NCBI GenBank assembly: GCA_937926515.1
Contig: CALAZZ010000146.1
Coordinates: forward strand, 5,975-69,974
Length of the DNA: 64,000 nt
DNA from: an uncultured Bacteroidales bacterium
Lineage (GTDB): Bacteria; Bacteroidota; Bacteroidia; Bacteroidales; F082
Direction: 5' to 3'
Part shown: positions 1 to 8,313 of the stretch, one piece after another
How positions within the stretch are numbered: position 1 is the first letter of the stretch
Layout: the number at the start of each line of letters is the position of its first letter
Made by a program: the position numbers and the translations under genes
The notes under the pieces: model-generated
Told to the model about the DNA's origin: nothing
Seen by the model: only the letters and a program-made list of their open reading frames with translations
Databases searched by the model: none

Positions 1-128
1 TCATACATTTTAGAAGCATGGTCTTCCATTGTGACTACAGGTTCAGCAGTCGATTGGGTTTTCTGGGTACGGCATGAAATTGACATGACCACCAACAATA
101 ACATCAAAGTTTTCAGGCTTATATTCAT
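1..128 (-). CDS. Lipoprotein, N-terminal part only (runs off the window)
   Basis: Only the first 42 codons lie in the window, read leftward from an ATG at 126-128. They encode a short positive start (MNISLKT), a hydrophobic stretch rich in Leu and Val, and a lipobox-like SISC followed by RTQKTQ. This is the pattern of a signal peptidase II lipoprotein signal. The mature protein is not visible, so no function can be given. It is the last gene of a leftward series and begins 59 bases after the stop of the helix-hairpin-helix gene. Confidence 0.6.
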   Translation of the reverse strand, partial: MNISLKTLMLLLVVMSISCRTQKTQSTAEPVVTMEDHASKMY

Positions 129-187
129 CGGGTGTGTGTTTGGTGAAATGCAAATGTAATAAAATGATGCTTTGGAGTTAGCAAAGT

Positions 188-1132
188 TCAATCAAAATCA
201 AGGTAGGGTTGCAGCCGGGCATGTAAAAGGGTGTCAGCACCGGGAATACTCACCAATTCGTCCCATGATTTTATCATCCCGCGTCTTTCACGATAATTCA
301 CTATTAACCTGGTGAGTTCAAAGCTGATATATGGATGTTTCAATAGTTCTGAAAACTCTTCCTTGTTAATTTCGATCCGGTTCAATAAGGTGGAGTCAAT
401 TGTGATATAGGTCTGAAATGCCTGAAGCCGTGCACTATCCATACGATAAACCTCCAATAACTGCTTCCTATTAATAAAACCCCCAAGTATATCGCGATAT
501 TGAATTATTCGCTGTGCATACCATTGGCCTACCTGAGGTAGTTGAATCAGATCATCCATAGATGCAGAATTAATATCAACAACCGGAATGGAAGGCTTCT
601 CATCCTTAAGCTCCTCGTGTTTAGCCAGATCTTCCGATGGAGTGCCTATGGGTTTGTCAACAGAGGGTATGACAATATAAGGCTCCAACACTTTGTATTC
701 GGCATCCGTGATGGAATATATCTTTCTGAGGTCTTCCTTTCTAAAAAACTTGCCTCCACTTCTTTCATAGTTTTTTATCATCCTGATCTGATGGTCTGCC
801 ATGCCCAGCCTTTTCCATTCAGTCTCAGGCAACATATTTGGATTGAAGGGGAAAAGGTTAAACTTAATCTCCAATGCTGACTCATCCGGGTTGGCAAAAT
901 CAAATTCCTTTGTTGCCGCTGCCACGGAATCAGCATAATTAATCTCAGCATAATATTGATTTATGAGTGAGTCGAGGGTGCTGAAATCCCATTGTGGTTT
1001 TCTGGTATACAATTCAGGAAAGAAGTTTATGCTGAGCACAATGAGCATCATCAGCACGATAGCAATAATTGCGATTTGTTCCTTGACGGAGAAATCCAAT
1101 AGATATTTGATATGTTGTTTGAAGCGGGACAA
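188..1132 (-). CDS. Helix-hairpin-helix (ComEA-like) membrane protein
   Basis: About 314 residues with one N-terminal membrane segment (roughly residues 20-38) and a soluble part holding repeated helix-hairpin-helix motifs. The clearest is VDINSASMDDLIQLPQVG, followed by YAQRIIQYRDILGGF, the ComEA-type hairpin that binds DNA without sequence specificity in other bacteria. A second, weaker repeat sits near the C terminus (ELTRLIVNYRERRGMI). Whether it acts in DNA uptake cannot be told. The start is uncertain: the reading frame is open up to a TTG at 1159, but a good promoter -7 box (TATTTTTG, 1146-1153) lies inside that extension, so the TTG at 1132 is preferred. It leaves a short cytoplasmic tail before the membrane helix, as in related proteins. 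Confidence 0.8.
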   Translation of the reverse strand: MSRFKQHIKYLLDFSVKEQIAIIAIVLMMLIVLSINFFPELYTRKPQWDFSTLDSLINQYYAEINYADSVAAATKEFDFANPDESALEIKFNLFPFNPNMLPETEWKRLGMADHQIRMIKNYERSGGKFFRKEDLRKIYSITDAEYKVLEPYIVIPSVDKPIGTPSEDLAKHEELKDEKPSIPVVDINSASMDDLIQLPQVGQWYAQRIIQYRDILGGFINRKQLLEVYRMDSARLQAFQTYITIDSTLLNRIEINKEEFSELLKHPYISFELTRLIVNYRERRGMIKSWDELVSIPGADTLLHARLQPYLDFD

Positions 1133-1145
1133 AACTCTGTGGAAC

Positions 1146-1175
1146 CAAAAATACAACAATGCATTACAATTGCAA
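1146..1175 (-). promoter_or_regulatory. Promoter of the helix-hairpin-helix gene
   Basis: The -7 box TATTTTTG (1146-1153) matches the Bacteroidota consensus TAnnTTTG. ATTG, a -33-like element, ends 19 bases upstream (its TTG is at 1173-1175). The spacing fits. It argues for a translation start downstream of 1146. Confidence 0.5.
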
Positions 1176-1223
1176 TATGTGGTATTGTATTTTCAATTTT
1201 TGCAGCACATCCATCGGGGGTTA

Positions 1224-2606
1224 CTAAAGGTCCCCTCCGCCCATTAGGCCAAAAAACCCAATGCCATTCAGAAACACCATTGCAATGGCTATTGGTGCAA
1301 TATACCTGATTACAAACAGGAAAGCCGATTTATATCTCACTTGGAGCATACCTTGGTTTGATAATTCATCAAAAACCTTATCCATACCCATAAACCATCC
1401 GGCAAAGATGACGATCATCAGCCCACCGATCGGAAGCATGAAATTGGCCGAACTCATCTCCAGCATATCAAACAGGTTCATCCCTCCAATATTCAGCTGA
1501 GGCATCGGCCCCTGGCTTAGGGTACAAAATACGCCCAGCAGTCCTATACTCAAGGCTGCATATATGGTCGCTTTTTTACGTTTTACGTTCAACTCCTCGC
1601 TCATATAGGCCACTACGACCTCCAGCAATGAAATGGTGGATGTAAGTGCTGCTATGGACAGTAAAAGGAAAAATATCAGCGAAAAGAAGTAGCCCCCAGT
1701 CATCTGCTGAAAGATCATGGGTAAGGTAATAAATACCAGTCCAGGCCCCGATTCGGGCTTGATCCCAAAAGCAAAAACAGCAGGAAAAATTGCAATGCCG
1801 GCAAGCAGCGCAATAACCATATCGGCAGCGGTGACCGATACTGCTGTAGGACCCAACTTATCTTTTTTGCTAATATAAGATCCATAAGTGACAAGGGCAC
1901 CCATGCCTATACTCAATGAAAAAAAAGATTGTCCCAGGGCCTGTATAATCACATTGCCGTTGATCTTACTGAAGTCAGGGCGGAAAAGAAAAGTCAGCCC
2001 CTCGCCTGCACCGGGAAGGGTAATGGCACGCACACACAGTATGATAATGATCACCAGCAAGGCAGGCATCAGAATCTTTGTATATTTCTCAATCCCGTTC
2101 TTAATACCATTGTACACGATGAAAGCAGTGAAAAACATGAATATACCCTGCCAGATCAGCGGTCGCAATCCACTCATCCTAAATTGTTCAAAAGTAGCAT
2201 TCATTTGTTCTACATCCATTCCCTTAAAGCCGTTGATGGCAGCCAGGTAGAGGTATTCCAGGGTCCAACCCGACACTGTGGTGTAAAATGACAAAATGAA
2301 AAATGCGGCTGCAATACCCAATACACCGACCAGGTACCAATATGTCTTGGGTGCCAGCTGCTTGAAAGCTCCCAGGGGATTCCGCTGGGCACTACGGCCG
2401 ATGACAAATTCCGAAAGCATAACAGGAATGCCTATCACTATGATAAAAAATAAATAGACCAATAAAAATGCGCCTCCCCCACTCTCGCCTGCTATGTAAG
2501 GGAAACGCCAGATATTTCCCAATCCTATTGCAGAACCGGCTGCTGCTGCAATTACCCCTATGCGTGATCCGAAACTATCTCTGTTCTTTAAATCAATATT
2601 GGCCAT
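1224..2606 (-). CDS. Sodium-dependent neurotransmitter:sodium symporter (NSS/SNF) family transporter
   Basis: A 460-residue inner-membrane protein with the NSS signature at its N terminus: GSRIGVIAAAAGSAIGLGNI, then WRFPY and a glycine-rich GESGGGAF in the first two helices, where the family binds Na+ and substrate. The many further hydrophobic segments agree with the 11 to 12 helices of bacterial members such as LeuT and MhsT. Members move amino acids or related solutes with sodium; the substrate cannot be read here. The start was set at the Met of MANIDLKN (2606); a longer reading from 2642 adds 12 residues not typical of the family. It lies 125 bases downstream of the carbonic anhydrase gene on the same strand. 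Confidence 0.9.
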   Translation of the reverse strand: MANIDLKNRDSFGSRIGVIAAAAGSAIGLGNIWRFPYIAGESGGGAFLLVYLFFIIVIGIPVMLSEFVIGRSAQRNPLGAFKQLAPKTYWYLVGVLGIAAAFFILSFYTTVSGWTLEYLYLAAINGFKGMDVEQMNATFEQFRMSGLRPLIWQGIFMFFTAFIVYNGIKNGIEKYTKILMPALLVIIIILCVRAITLPGAGEGLTFLFRPDFSKINGNVIIQALGQSFFSLSIGMGALVTYGSYISKKDKLGPTAVSVTAADMVIALLAGIAIFPAVFAFGIKPESGPGLVFITLPMIFQQMTGGYFFSLIFFLLLSIAALTSTISLLEVVVAYMSEELNVKRKKATIYAALSIGLLGVFCTLSQGPMPQLNIGGMNLFDMLEMSSANFMLPIGGLMIVIFAGWFMGMDKVFDELSNQGMLQVRYKSAFLFVIRYIAPIAIAMVFLNGIGFFGLMGGGDL

Positions 2607-2731
2607 AAGATTAGATTTGGTTCTAAAAAAAAGATGATGCAATGTTAATAAATAATGTCAATTGAATCACAGTGTTCGACTTCAGTAAGTCACCGTTTTT
2701 GAAGTGAACCCGATAGCGGCTAAAAGGAAAC

Positions 2732-3391
2732 CTATATGCTCATTGCTGAAATCCAATCCTCTTTAAGAATACCTTTTCTTAGCCATCTTTCGTAGGGCAA
2801 ATCCAATTCTTTGATCAGGCCATTGCCAATGTCGAGCACCCAGGCATGTACAGAGAACTGCCTGGGATTATGATCCAAAGCCTGCTGCACAATGGTAGTT
2901 TTGAACAGATTTTCGACCTGCTTTACCACGTTTATTTCTGACAATCGGTTGAGTCGTTCTTCCGTATCTTTAAGTTCATTCAATTCCTTCTCAAACTTCA
3001 ATACCAAGTCGCGTATCGGATTGATCCAATTGCCAACCAGTCCACTGGTTCTATTTGAGTATGCGGCTTCCACCCCACCGCAATGATAGTGTCCGCAAAC
3101 AATTATATGTTTAACCTTCAGTACATTAACAGCATATTCCAACACAGAAAGAAAATTGATATCCGTAAGCGAAACCTGGTTTGCTATGTTTCGATGCACA
3201 AACAACTGTCCTGGTTCCGTTTGTGTATAGGTGTCCAGGGGCATGCGGCTGTCTGAACATCCTAAGTAGAGGAAAGGTGGTTTTTGCGGAAGTGTGATCC
3301 GGCTAAAGTATTCCGGATCGCTCAACCTCTTATCCTGCGCCCATGTTTTGTTTTTCTTAATGAGTGATCTGTAGGTTTCAGGCATAAGCAA
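2732..3391 (-). CDS. Beta-class carbonic anhydrase
   Basis: A 219-residue protein interconverting CO2 and bicarbonate. The zinc ligands of the beta class are all present: C45 and D47 in GCSDSR, with R49 forming the usual Asp-Arg pair, and H101 and C104 in CGHYHCGG. Length is normal for the family. No signal peptide is seen, so it is cytoplasmic. An alternative Met two codons in (MPETYRS) is equally likely as start. Its start is 17 bases after the stop of the MacB-like permease gene, so the two are probably co-transcribed with the uracil phosphoribosyltransferase gene. Confidence 0.93.
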   Translation of the reverse strand: MLMPETYRSLIKKNKTWAQDKRLSDPEYFSRITLPQKPPFLYLGCSDSRMPLDTYTQTEPGQLFVHRNIANQVSLTDINFLSVLEYAVNVLKVKHIIVCGHYHCGGVEAAYSNRTSGLVGNWINPIRDLVLKFEKELNELKDTEERLNRLSEINVVKQVENLFKTTIVQQALDHNPRQFSVHAWVLDIGNGLIKELDLPYERWLRKGILKEDWISAMSI

Positions 3392-3408
3392 TAAAATTTA
3401 ACGGTTTT

Positions 3409-4650
3409 TTATTCGTAGCGCAGCGATTCGATGGGATCGAGCCGGGCAGCCTTGTTGGCAGGAATAATGCCGGAAGCAAGGGCAACAAAGAAACAAAGGA
3501 TAACGGCCACTATAATCCATATCCAAGGCACAATGAATGCCGAGCCAATGGCATAGGATAACAGATTGCCTACCATAATTCCTGCTACAATTCCTAATAT
3601 ACCTCCAATTTGTGCGATCACCACCGCTTCGATCAAAAACTGGTTTCTGATAATTCGTTGTGTTGCACCAATGGCTTTTCTAACACCGATTTCACGGGTA
3701 CGCTCAGTGACTGATACCAGCATGATATTCATCAGGCCGATTGCAGCTCCCATCAATGTAATAAGTCCGATAATAGTTGCTCCCAATCGGATTTGTCCTG
3801 TTAAGCTGATCAGCATATTGGCTATATTGTCGCTCTTCACAATGGAAAAAGAACTTTCCTGCCCGGGTTTATCCTGGCGGATAATCCTGAAAATGCCTGT
3901 TGCTTCTCCGATGGCAGCATCCACCTCCTCAGGGGAGTTGGTTCGTATGCTAATGGAATAGTTCATGTTTGGTCTTGTAAAATACTGACGAACATTACTT
4001 ATAGGAATCAAGCAGTTGCGATCACCGGTAAACCCGATACTCGATCCTTTTTCCTTAAGTATACCTACGATTCGATATTTGCCCGAACCAACCGAGATCA
4101 CTTCACCCAGGGGATTTTCATTCTCCTTGAAGAGTGATTTTATTATGCTGTTGCCTACGATGGCTACATGACTGCCATTACGCACCTCCTGGGCTGTCAG
4201 ATTGCGCCCTGCTTCAATTTCAAAACCTGCATTGAACAAGTAGTTTTCGTCAATACCCAACACCTGGATATTGGGATTGGTTTTCTCGTCCTTAAACTTA
4301 AGCGTGGCGATGCCGGTTCCATATGTGTAGATGCTGGTTGAAGCCGGGAATTCGTAATATTCCTTAAAACGGGTTGCCTCGCGATAACTTACATTCTTAT
4401 AGGATTGAACATTTCGTGGACCACCTCCCATGTGCACCACCATTTCACGATTTCGGATGTTAAAGGTGTTGGAGCCCATCATCGAAAAATTCTCATTAAG
4501 GTAATACTTCATTGAATCAATGGCAGTGAGTATACCAACAAGCGCCATGATACCAAAAGCAATAATGGATACCGTAAGCACTGTCCTGAGCAAATGGCTG
4601 CGTATGGAAGTGAACGAGATGCGGATATTTTCCATTACAACTTTACGCAT
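3409..4650 (-). CDS. MacB/FtsX-type ABC transporter permease
   Basis: A 413-residue permease with the MacB layout: one N-terminal helix (roughly residues 18-40), a periplasmic domain of about 230 residues, then three helices of the FtsX domain. The cytoplasmic loop TERTREIGVRKAIGAT is the conserved FtsX-family motif that contacts the ATPase, and the C terminus LDPIESLRYE is typical. MacB-type systems transmit force across the membrane or export lipoproteins, peptides or drugs; the cargo is unknown. No cognate ATPase is adjacent, and the only one in the window is the distant ftsE. The gene starts 2 bases after the upp stop, so the two are translationally close. Confidence 0.9.
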   Translation of the reverse strand: MRKVVMENIRISFTSIRSHLLRTVLTVSIIAFGIMALVGILTAIDSMKYYLNENFSMMGSNTFNIRNREMVVHMGGGPRNVQSYKNVSYREATRFKEYYEFPASTSIYTYGTGIATLKFKDEKTNPNIQVLGIDENYLFNAGFEIEAGRNLTAQEVRNGSHVAIVGNSIIKSLFKENENPLGEVISVGSGKYRIVGILKEKGSSIGFTGDRNCLIPISNVRQYFTRPNMNYSISIRTNSPEEVDAAIGEATGIFRIIRQDKPGQESSFSIVKSDNIANMLISLTGQIRLGATIIGLITLMGAAIGLMNIMLVSVTERTREIGVRKAIGATQRIIRNQFLIEAVVIAQIGGILGIVAGIMVGNLLSYAIGSAFIVPWIWIIVAVILCFFVALASGIIPANKAARLDPIESLRYE

Positions 4651-4652
4651 GG

Positions 4653-5306
4653 CTAATCTGATTTTGTGCCATAAGCCAGATCGCCGGCATCACCCAGTCC
4701 GGGAACAATATAAGCCTGGGCAGTGAGTTCATCATCAAGACCGCCGATCCAAATGGTCATATTCAGGAGCGACAGGTGCCGCTTGACGTATTCAAGGCCT
4801 TCGCCACTAGCCAGAACCGCAACGATATGGACATGACGTGGCATACCACTTGCAAGCAATCCTTTCATCACTTTAACTATTGAGGCTCCAGTGGCCAGCA
4901 TGGGATCGGTCAAAATCAGCACCTTGTCGTTGAGTTCGGGGCTGGACAGGTACTCAAGGCTGATCTTGAATTCCTCATTTTTGTAATATTTGCGAAAAGC
5001 TGAAACAAATGCATTGTCTGCCCTATCAAAATAATTCAGCATTCCCTGGTGCAGGGGCAGGCCTGCACGCAGTATGGTGGCCAACACAGGTTGTTCTTTG
5101 AGCAGTGGTACCTCGGCTACACCAAGTGGGGTAGTCACTTCCTGTTTTTCATACTCAAGGGTTTTGCTGATTTCATAGGCAAAAATTTCACCTACCCGTT
5201 CCAGGTTTCGCCTGAAACGTAATCGGTCGTTTTGAATGTCAACATGCCGCAGTTCGCCTATGAACTGGTTAAAAACAGAATTGGTTTCGCCAAGGTTGAT
5301 TACCAT
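4653..5306 (-). CDS. upp: Uracil phosphoribosyltransferase
   Basis: A 217-residue pyrimidine salvage enzyme that makes UMP from uracil and PRPP. The PRPP-binding loop is ILTDPMLATGASIVK, and the C-terminal uracil-binding region YIVPGLGDAGDLAYGT is intact. Length is normal. It is the first gene of a tight leftward group (upp, permease, carbonic anhydrase) with a promoter-like box 24 bases upstream. No functional link between upp and the downstream genes is obvious. Confidence 0.94.
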   Translation of the reverse strand: MVINLGETNSVFNQFIGELRHVDIQNDRLRFRRNLERVGEIFAYEISKTLEYEKQEVTTPLGVAEVPLLKEQPVLATILRAGLPLHQGMLNYFDRADNAFVSAFRKYYKNEEFKISLEYLSSPELNDKVLILTDPMLATGASIVKVMKGLLASGMPRHVHIVAVLASGEGLEYVKRHLSLLNMTIWIGGLDDELTAQAYIVPGLGDAGDLAYGTKSD

Positions 5307-5329
5307 GTGTCAAAGTTATAGTTATGAAG

Positions 5330-5362
5330 CAAAAATAAGCATAAAGCTCAATAATATTTCAA
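5330..5362 (-). promoter_or_regulatory. Promoter of upp
   Basis: TATTTTTG at 5330-5337 fits TAnnTTTG. A TTG (5360-5362) lies 22 bases upstream as a possible -33 element. The upp start codon follows 24 bases downstream of the box. Confidence 0.5.
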
Positions 5363-5395
5363 TCATTTTCAAAACATTTGCGACCGGGTCAGTGC

Positions 5396-6325
5396 CTAAG
5401 GTCTGCGAACCAATTTTAATGCAATTCTAAGCATCAGAGGCAAGCGATTTATTTCAATTCCCGGATAGGTGGTTTGCTTGCTGCCAAAACCTTTATAAAA
5501 ACGGGCAAGATTTTCATTATCAGAACCTTCAAAATCAAAGACCAAATGGCTTGGCGCATGTTCGCGAATCACAGCATCAATCAAAAAAGTCATTCCATGA
5601 TTGTCTTTAGCTTCTTGATTGTTTCCTGAAAACAAAAACACGATCTTGCCATGGCTGCGCATAAATATGGCACCGGCGCATAATTCGTTATGCCTGGTAT
5701 ATACCCCGTATACCATGGCCTGACCCCGGTAAATGGCCGTATAGGTCAGCTTTTTTAACCTATTGTATTCCAAATCATTCCAATGACTGATCGTGCGCCC
5801 TCTATTGGCCCTAAACAAACGTATCACATCTTCGGGCTTCACGTTTTTCATTAAGCTGAACTCTGCTTCCCTTGCTTTTTTTAGATTGCGACGGGTATTG
5901 GTGGAGTACTTGCGGTAAATCCTGTCGTAATTGTTAATCAGGTCAAGTTCAAAATTGGTGTGCTGAGCTACCTTGAAATGTGTGCTGTCTGCTTTGTTAT
6001 GTGTATTCAACCTGATTTGGGCAAATTGAAATTGTGCAGGAATTGCCGTTAAAAATGCATTGATAATCTCCGGGTTGAGTATAGATGGTGAAAAAACCCC
6101 AAGTTGCTGGGCAAAAAAGGGCTGATACAAATAACTGATTCCAAACTTACGATTTCCGGTAAGCGGGAATACGCGCTGGTAGTCATCTTCGATGAGTGCA
6201 CCCCACCCGGGGTGAACGATGTCGAGGTACCACGACCAGGCATAGACCTGTCCATTGAAAGAGTCCTTAATACAGGCATCCCATTTTTTTTTATTAATCT
6301 CGTCGTGCTTCAGGTACCTGATCAT
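5396..6325 (-). CDS. FemAB/GNAT-like acyltransferase domain protein
   Basis: A soluble 309-residue protein. The central part (TNTRRNLKKAREAEFSLMKN, then LFRANRGRTISHWN) and the C-terminal core (ELCAGAIFMRSHGKIVFLFS, later FDFEGSDNENLARFYKGFGS) resemble FemAB/GNAT-fold proteins common in Bacteroidota, which transfer acyl or aminoacyl groups. Substrate unknown. The start is the Met of MIRYLKHDE (6325): the longer frame from 6367 overlaps a promoter box at 6365-6372. Its stop is 89 bases before the upp start. Confidence 0.75.
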   Translation of the reverse strand: MIRYLKHDEINKKKWDACIKDSFNGQVYAWSWYLDIVHPGWGALIEDDYQRVFPLTGNRKFGISYLYQPFFAQQLGVFSPSILNPEIINAFLTAIPAQFQFAQIRLNTHNKADSTHFKVAQHTNFELDLINNYDRIYRKYSTNTRRNLKKAREAEFSLMKNVKPEDVIRLFRANRGRTISHWNDLEYNRLKKLTYTAIYRGQAMVYGVYTRHNELCAGAIFMRSHGKIVFLFSGNNQEAKDNHGMTFLIDAVIREHAPSHLVFDFEGSDNENLARFYKGFGSKQTTYPGIEINRLPLMLRIALKLVRRP

Positions 6326-6364
6326 ACAAAGCGTTAAAAATAATGAGTAGTGGTTGTGCTGCAG

Positions 6365-6372
6365 CAAAGATA
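6365..6372 (-). promoter_or_regulatory. Promoter -7 box of the FemAB-like gene
   Basis: TATCTTTG matches TAnnTTTG and lies 39 bases before the chosen start codon. No convincing -33 element is seen. It overlaps the alternative upstream start at 6367, which is why that start was rejected. Confidence 0.45.
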
Positions 6373-6805
6373 ATCCAAAATCAGTGATCCGCGAAGATGT
6401 GGGTTGTCACAATTCAATAGCAAATTCAGGATTTTATCGTTGCATTAAGCAGGAGGATATCAACCAAGCTTCACATCCAAAATGGCTTTAGCTACAGGAT
6501 TATTGGGCTTAAGCCCAGCCTAATTATTATATCATCCTTTTTTGGAATGGACTAAAGCCTCATTCCAATTGAAAATGATACAATGGTCTAAGACTAAGCA
6601 CCTGAAAAATAATTGCAACAATTATTGTCATATACTAAACTAGCAACCCTACTTTAGCCGGCCCAATTCTTGATCTTTTTCCTCAAATCTTCAAAATAAA
6701 TCCTTTATGTAGCGAAGGCTACACGCAGGTTTTCTTATTCTATCTGAGAACAAACCTCTCCGACTCAACCCACACAGTAGCATTGACACAACACTAGGGA
6801 AAGAT
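6368..6805. other. 438-base intergenic stretch with two palindromes
   Basis: No convincing gene is seen. A short leftward frame (6691-6873) overlaps the deacetylase-like gene and has no coding character. Apart from the promoter box at its right end, the only structure is a pair of inverted repeats at 6504-6517 and 6542-6568. Confidence 0.5.
6504..6568. repeat. Two adjacent inverted repeats, REP-like
   Basis: TGGGCTTAAGCCCA (6504-6517) is a perfect 14-base palindrome. It is followed by an 8-base perfect stem TTGGAATG/CATTCCAA (6542-6549 and 6561-6568) around the loop GACTAAAGCCT. Neither is followed by a T run, so they do not look like terminators. The form suggests a small dispersed intergenic repeat, but no second copy was seen in this window. 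Confidence 0.35.
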
Positions 6806-8119
6806 TTATGCAACAGCTTCAGTAACAAGTTCTTTATATACCTGGACCCATCCTGACCACCTTTTCTGGTCACTCAGGCTCTCGTTATGCCAAAGTGAGA
6901 TAAAGGTGCCATTGACATTTTTAACAGTTCGTATCAGGCTTTTTATTTGATCCACGGCTTCCTGGGGTGATAATTGCAAATAGTCACACAAGGTGCCATC
7001 CATGATGGTAAAAGGATGTATGCGCAATGAGGTGGGTACATCATGGTCAAGGTCATAAAAACGAAAACTGTCAGCTATTCCAGCCCGAAATCCCGGCTGT
7101 TGTGCATATCCCATGGTATAATCATGTTCAATATCCCGGTTGATCAGGTTCAGATAGGTGGAGGGTAGGCTCATCCGCAGAAAATGTTGTCTACTTTGGG
7201 TGATTTGCCTGTTCAGTACTTTTGATAAACTCTCAACCTCTTGCTGAAGGATTTTTTTATCCGAAAAAGATGCATAGGAAGGATGAATGCCAATGTCGGC
7301 ATAATCACCAAGCTGCTTGATCAGGTTACGGAAATACCTGTTTCGCGTTGGGATGTTCTTATCATTAAGTCCGTATGAAGCAAATAAAATAAAATATACG
7401 GGCTGCAAACGAAATTCCTTCTGCATTGCCAATTGCAAACCAAATGTATCAAAAGGATCCTTGCACCTGCCTCTTAAAACCTTTGTTCTCAGTTTAACCT
7501 CATCCATATCAAACTTATACAGGTCACGCAAGTAAGCACCGGAAGTGCGAAACAATCCCTTATGCATATATGCCCAGGCTGCATCGACATCATAAGTTGG
7601 AATGAACTGATACTTTTTATTTTTTATTGTAAGACCGGGAAACTTTTCCATCAGTAATTTTCCCAATTCAATACACCAAAGATTCACCAGTGGTGTTTGC
7701 AACATTTTTAACTTGTGCAGAACTGACGAACCGGCTTCAAAGCGGCCATGCTGATCGCGCACATAAGGCAGGTATTCTTCGTAACGCGACACCAAATAAA
7801 AAACAGCAGCAAATACATCAAAATCCAGTGCAGCATTTTTATCAAAAACAGGGAAAATAGCTTTCACGCCTTCGCGGTCAAATGCTTTGAGTTCCTGGCT
7901 GCTAATCTCTCTTTCAAACAAAAGATGATTGGCCTTAAAAAACAGATGCTTACCATCAGCCTTGTCACCGTAGATCAGGCAAGGCCCTTCAAAGGACTCA
8001 AATTCGCTGAGATTAGTGGTAATAATGAAATCCAATCCCAACTGCTCACGCAATACCAGATCCAACACATACCTAAGCCTGTTGGTCACTTTAGGAACGC
8101 AAATACAAAGTTTGTCCAT
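6806..8119 (-). CDS. Polysaccharide deacetylase-like protein (NodB-fold type)
   Basis: About 437 residues. The sequence FIPTYDVDAAWAYMHKG resembles the first catalytic motif of NodB-fold deacetylases (TxDxD-like), IGIHPSYAS resembles the metal-binding HPS motif, and the C-terminal run of LRIHPFTIMDGTL and ISLWHNESL supplies the remaining His residues. The N-terminal 150 residues form a separate domain common in Bacteroidota relatives. It may deacetylate a cell-surface sugar; the substrate is unknown. The frame is open up to 8215, but relatives begin near the Met of MDKLCICVPK (8119), which is chosen here. It is divergent from dnaX. Confidence 0.75.
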   Translation of the reverse strand: MDKLCICVPKVTNRLRYVLDLVLREQLGLDFIITTNLSEFESFEGPCLIYGDKADGKHLFFKANHLLFEREISSQELKAFDREGVKAIFPVFDKNAALDFDVFAAVFYLVSRYEEYLPYVRDQHGRFEAGSSVLHKLKMLQTPLVNLWCIELGKLLMEKFPGLTIKNKKYQFIPTYDVDAAWAYMHKGLFRTSGAYLRDLYKFDMDEVKLRTKVLRGRCKDPFDTFGLQLAMQKEFRLQPVYFILFASYGLNDKNIPTRNRYFRNLIKQLGDYADIGIHPSYASFSDKKILQQEVESLSKVLNRQITQSRQHFLRMSLPSTYLNLINRDIEHDYTMGYAQQPGFRAGIADSFRFYDLDHDVPTSLRIHPFTIMDGTLCDYLQLSPQEAVDQIKSLIRTVKNVNGTFISLWHNESLSDQKRWSGWVQVYKELVTEAVA

Positions 8120-8284
8120 AAGTTGCCAAAGGTAGGGAAAATGTTTTTTCATCCTAAGCCCTACTTGAGGGTCAGCCGGGTTGTTCTGAAGGATAATTTG
8201 AACCATAGCAGCCACCCATCAATAGTGATGAGTGAACTACGATTAAACTCACTTTCTTCACACAACCGGCAATACAAAAAGTCG

Positions 8285-8292
8285 TATTTTTG
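8285..8292 (+). promoter_or_regulatory. Promoter -7 box of dnaX
   Basis: TATTTTTG fits TAnnTTTG and lies 21 bases before the dnaX ATG. No clear -33 element is visible. Confidence 0.45.
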
Positions 8293-8313
8293 GCATCATA
8301 ACATCTCATTAAT

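Noticed and set aside
6691..6873. 60-codon frame on the minus strand
   Set aside because: Overlaps the 3' end of the deacetylase-like gene in another frame, has odd composition and no start signal.
8127..8134. TACCTTTG box on the minus strand before the deacetylase-like gene
   Set aside because: It lies only 8 bases before the chosen start, leaving almost no leader; possible leaderless transcript but not supportable as a promoter.
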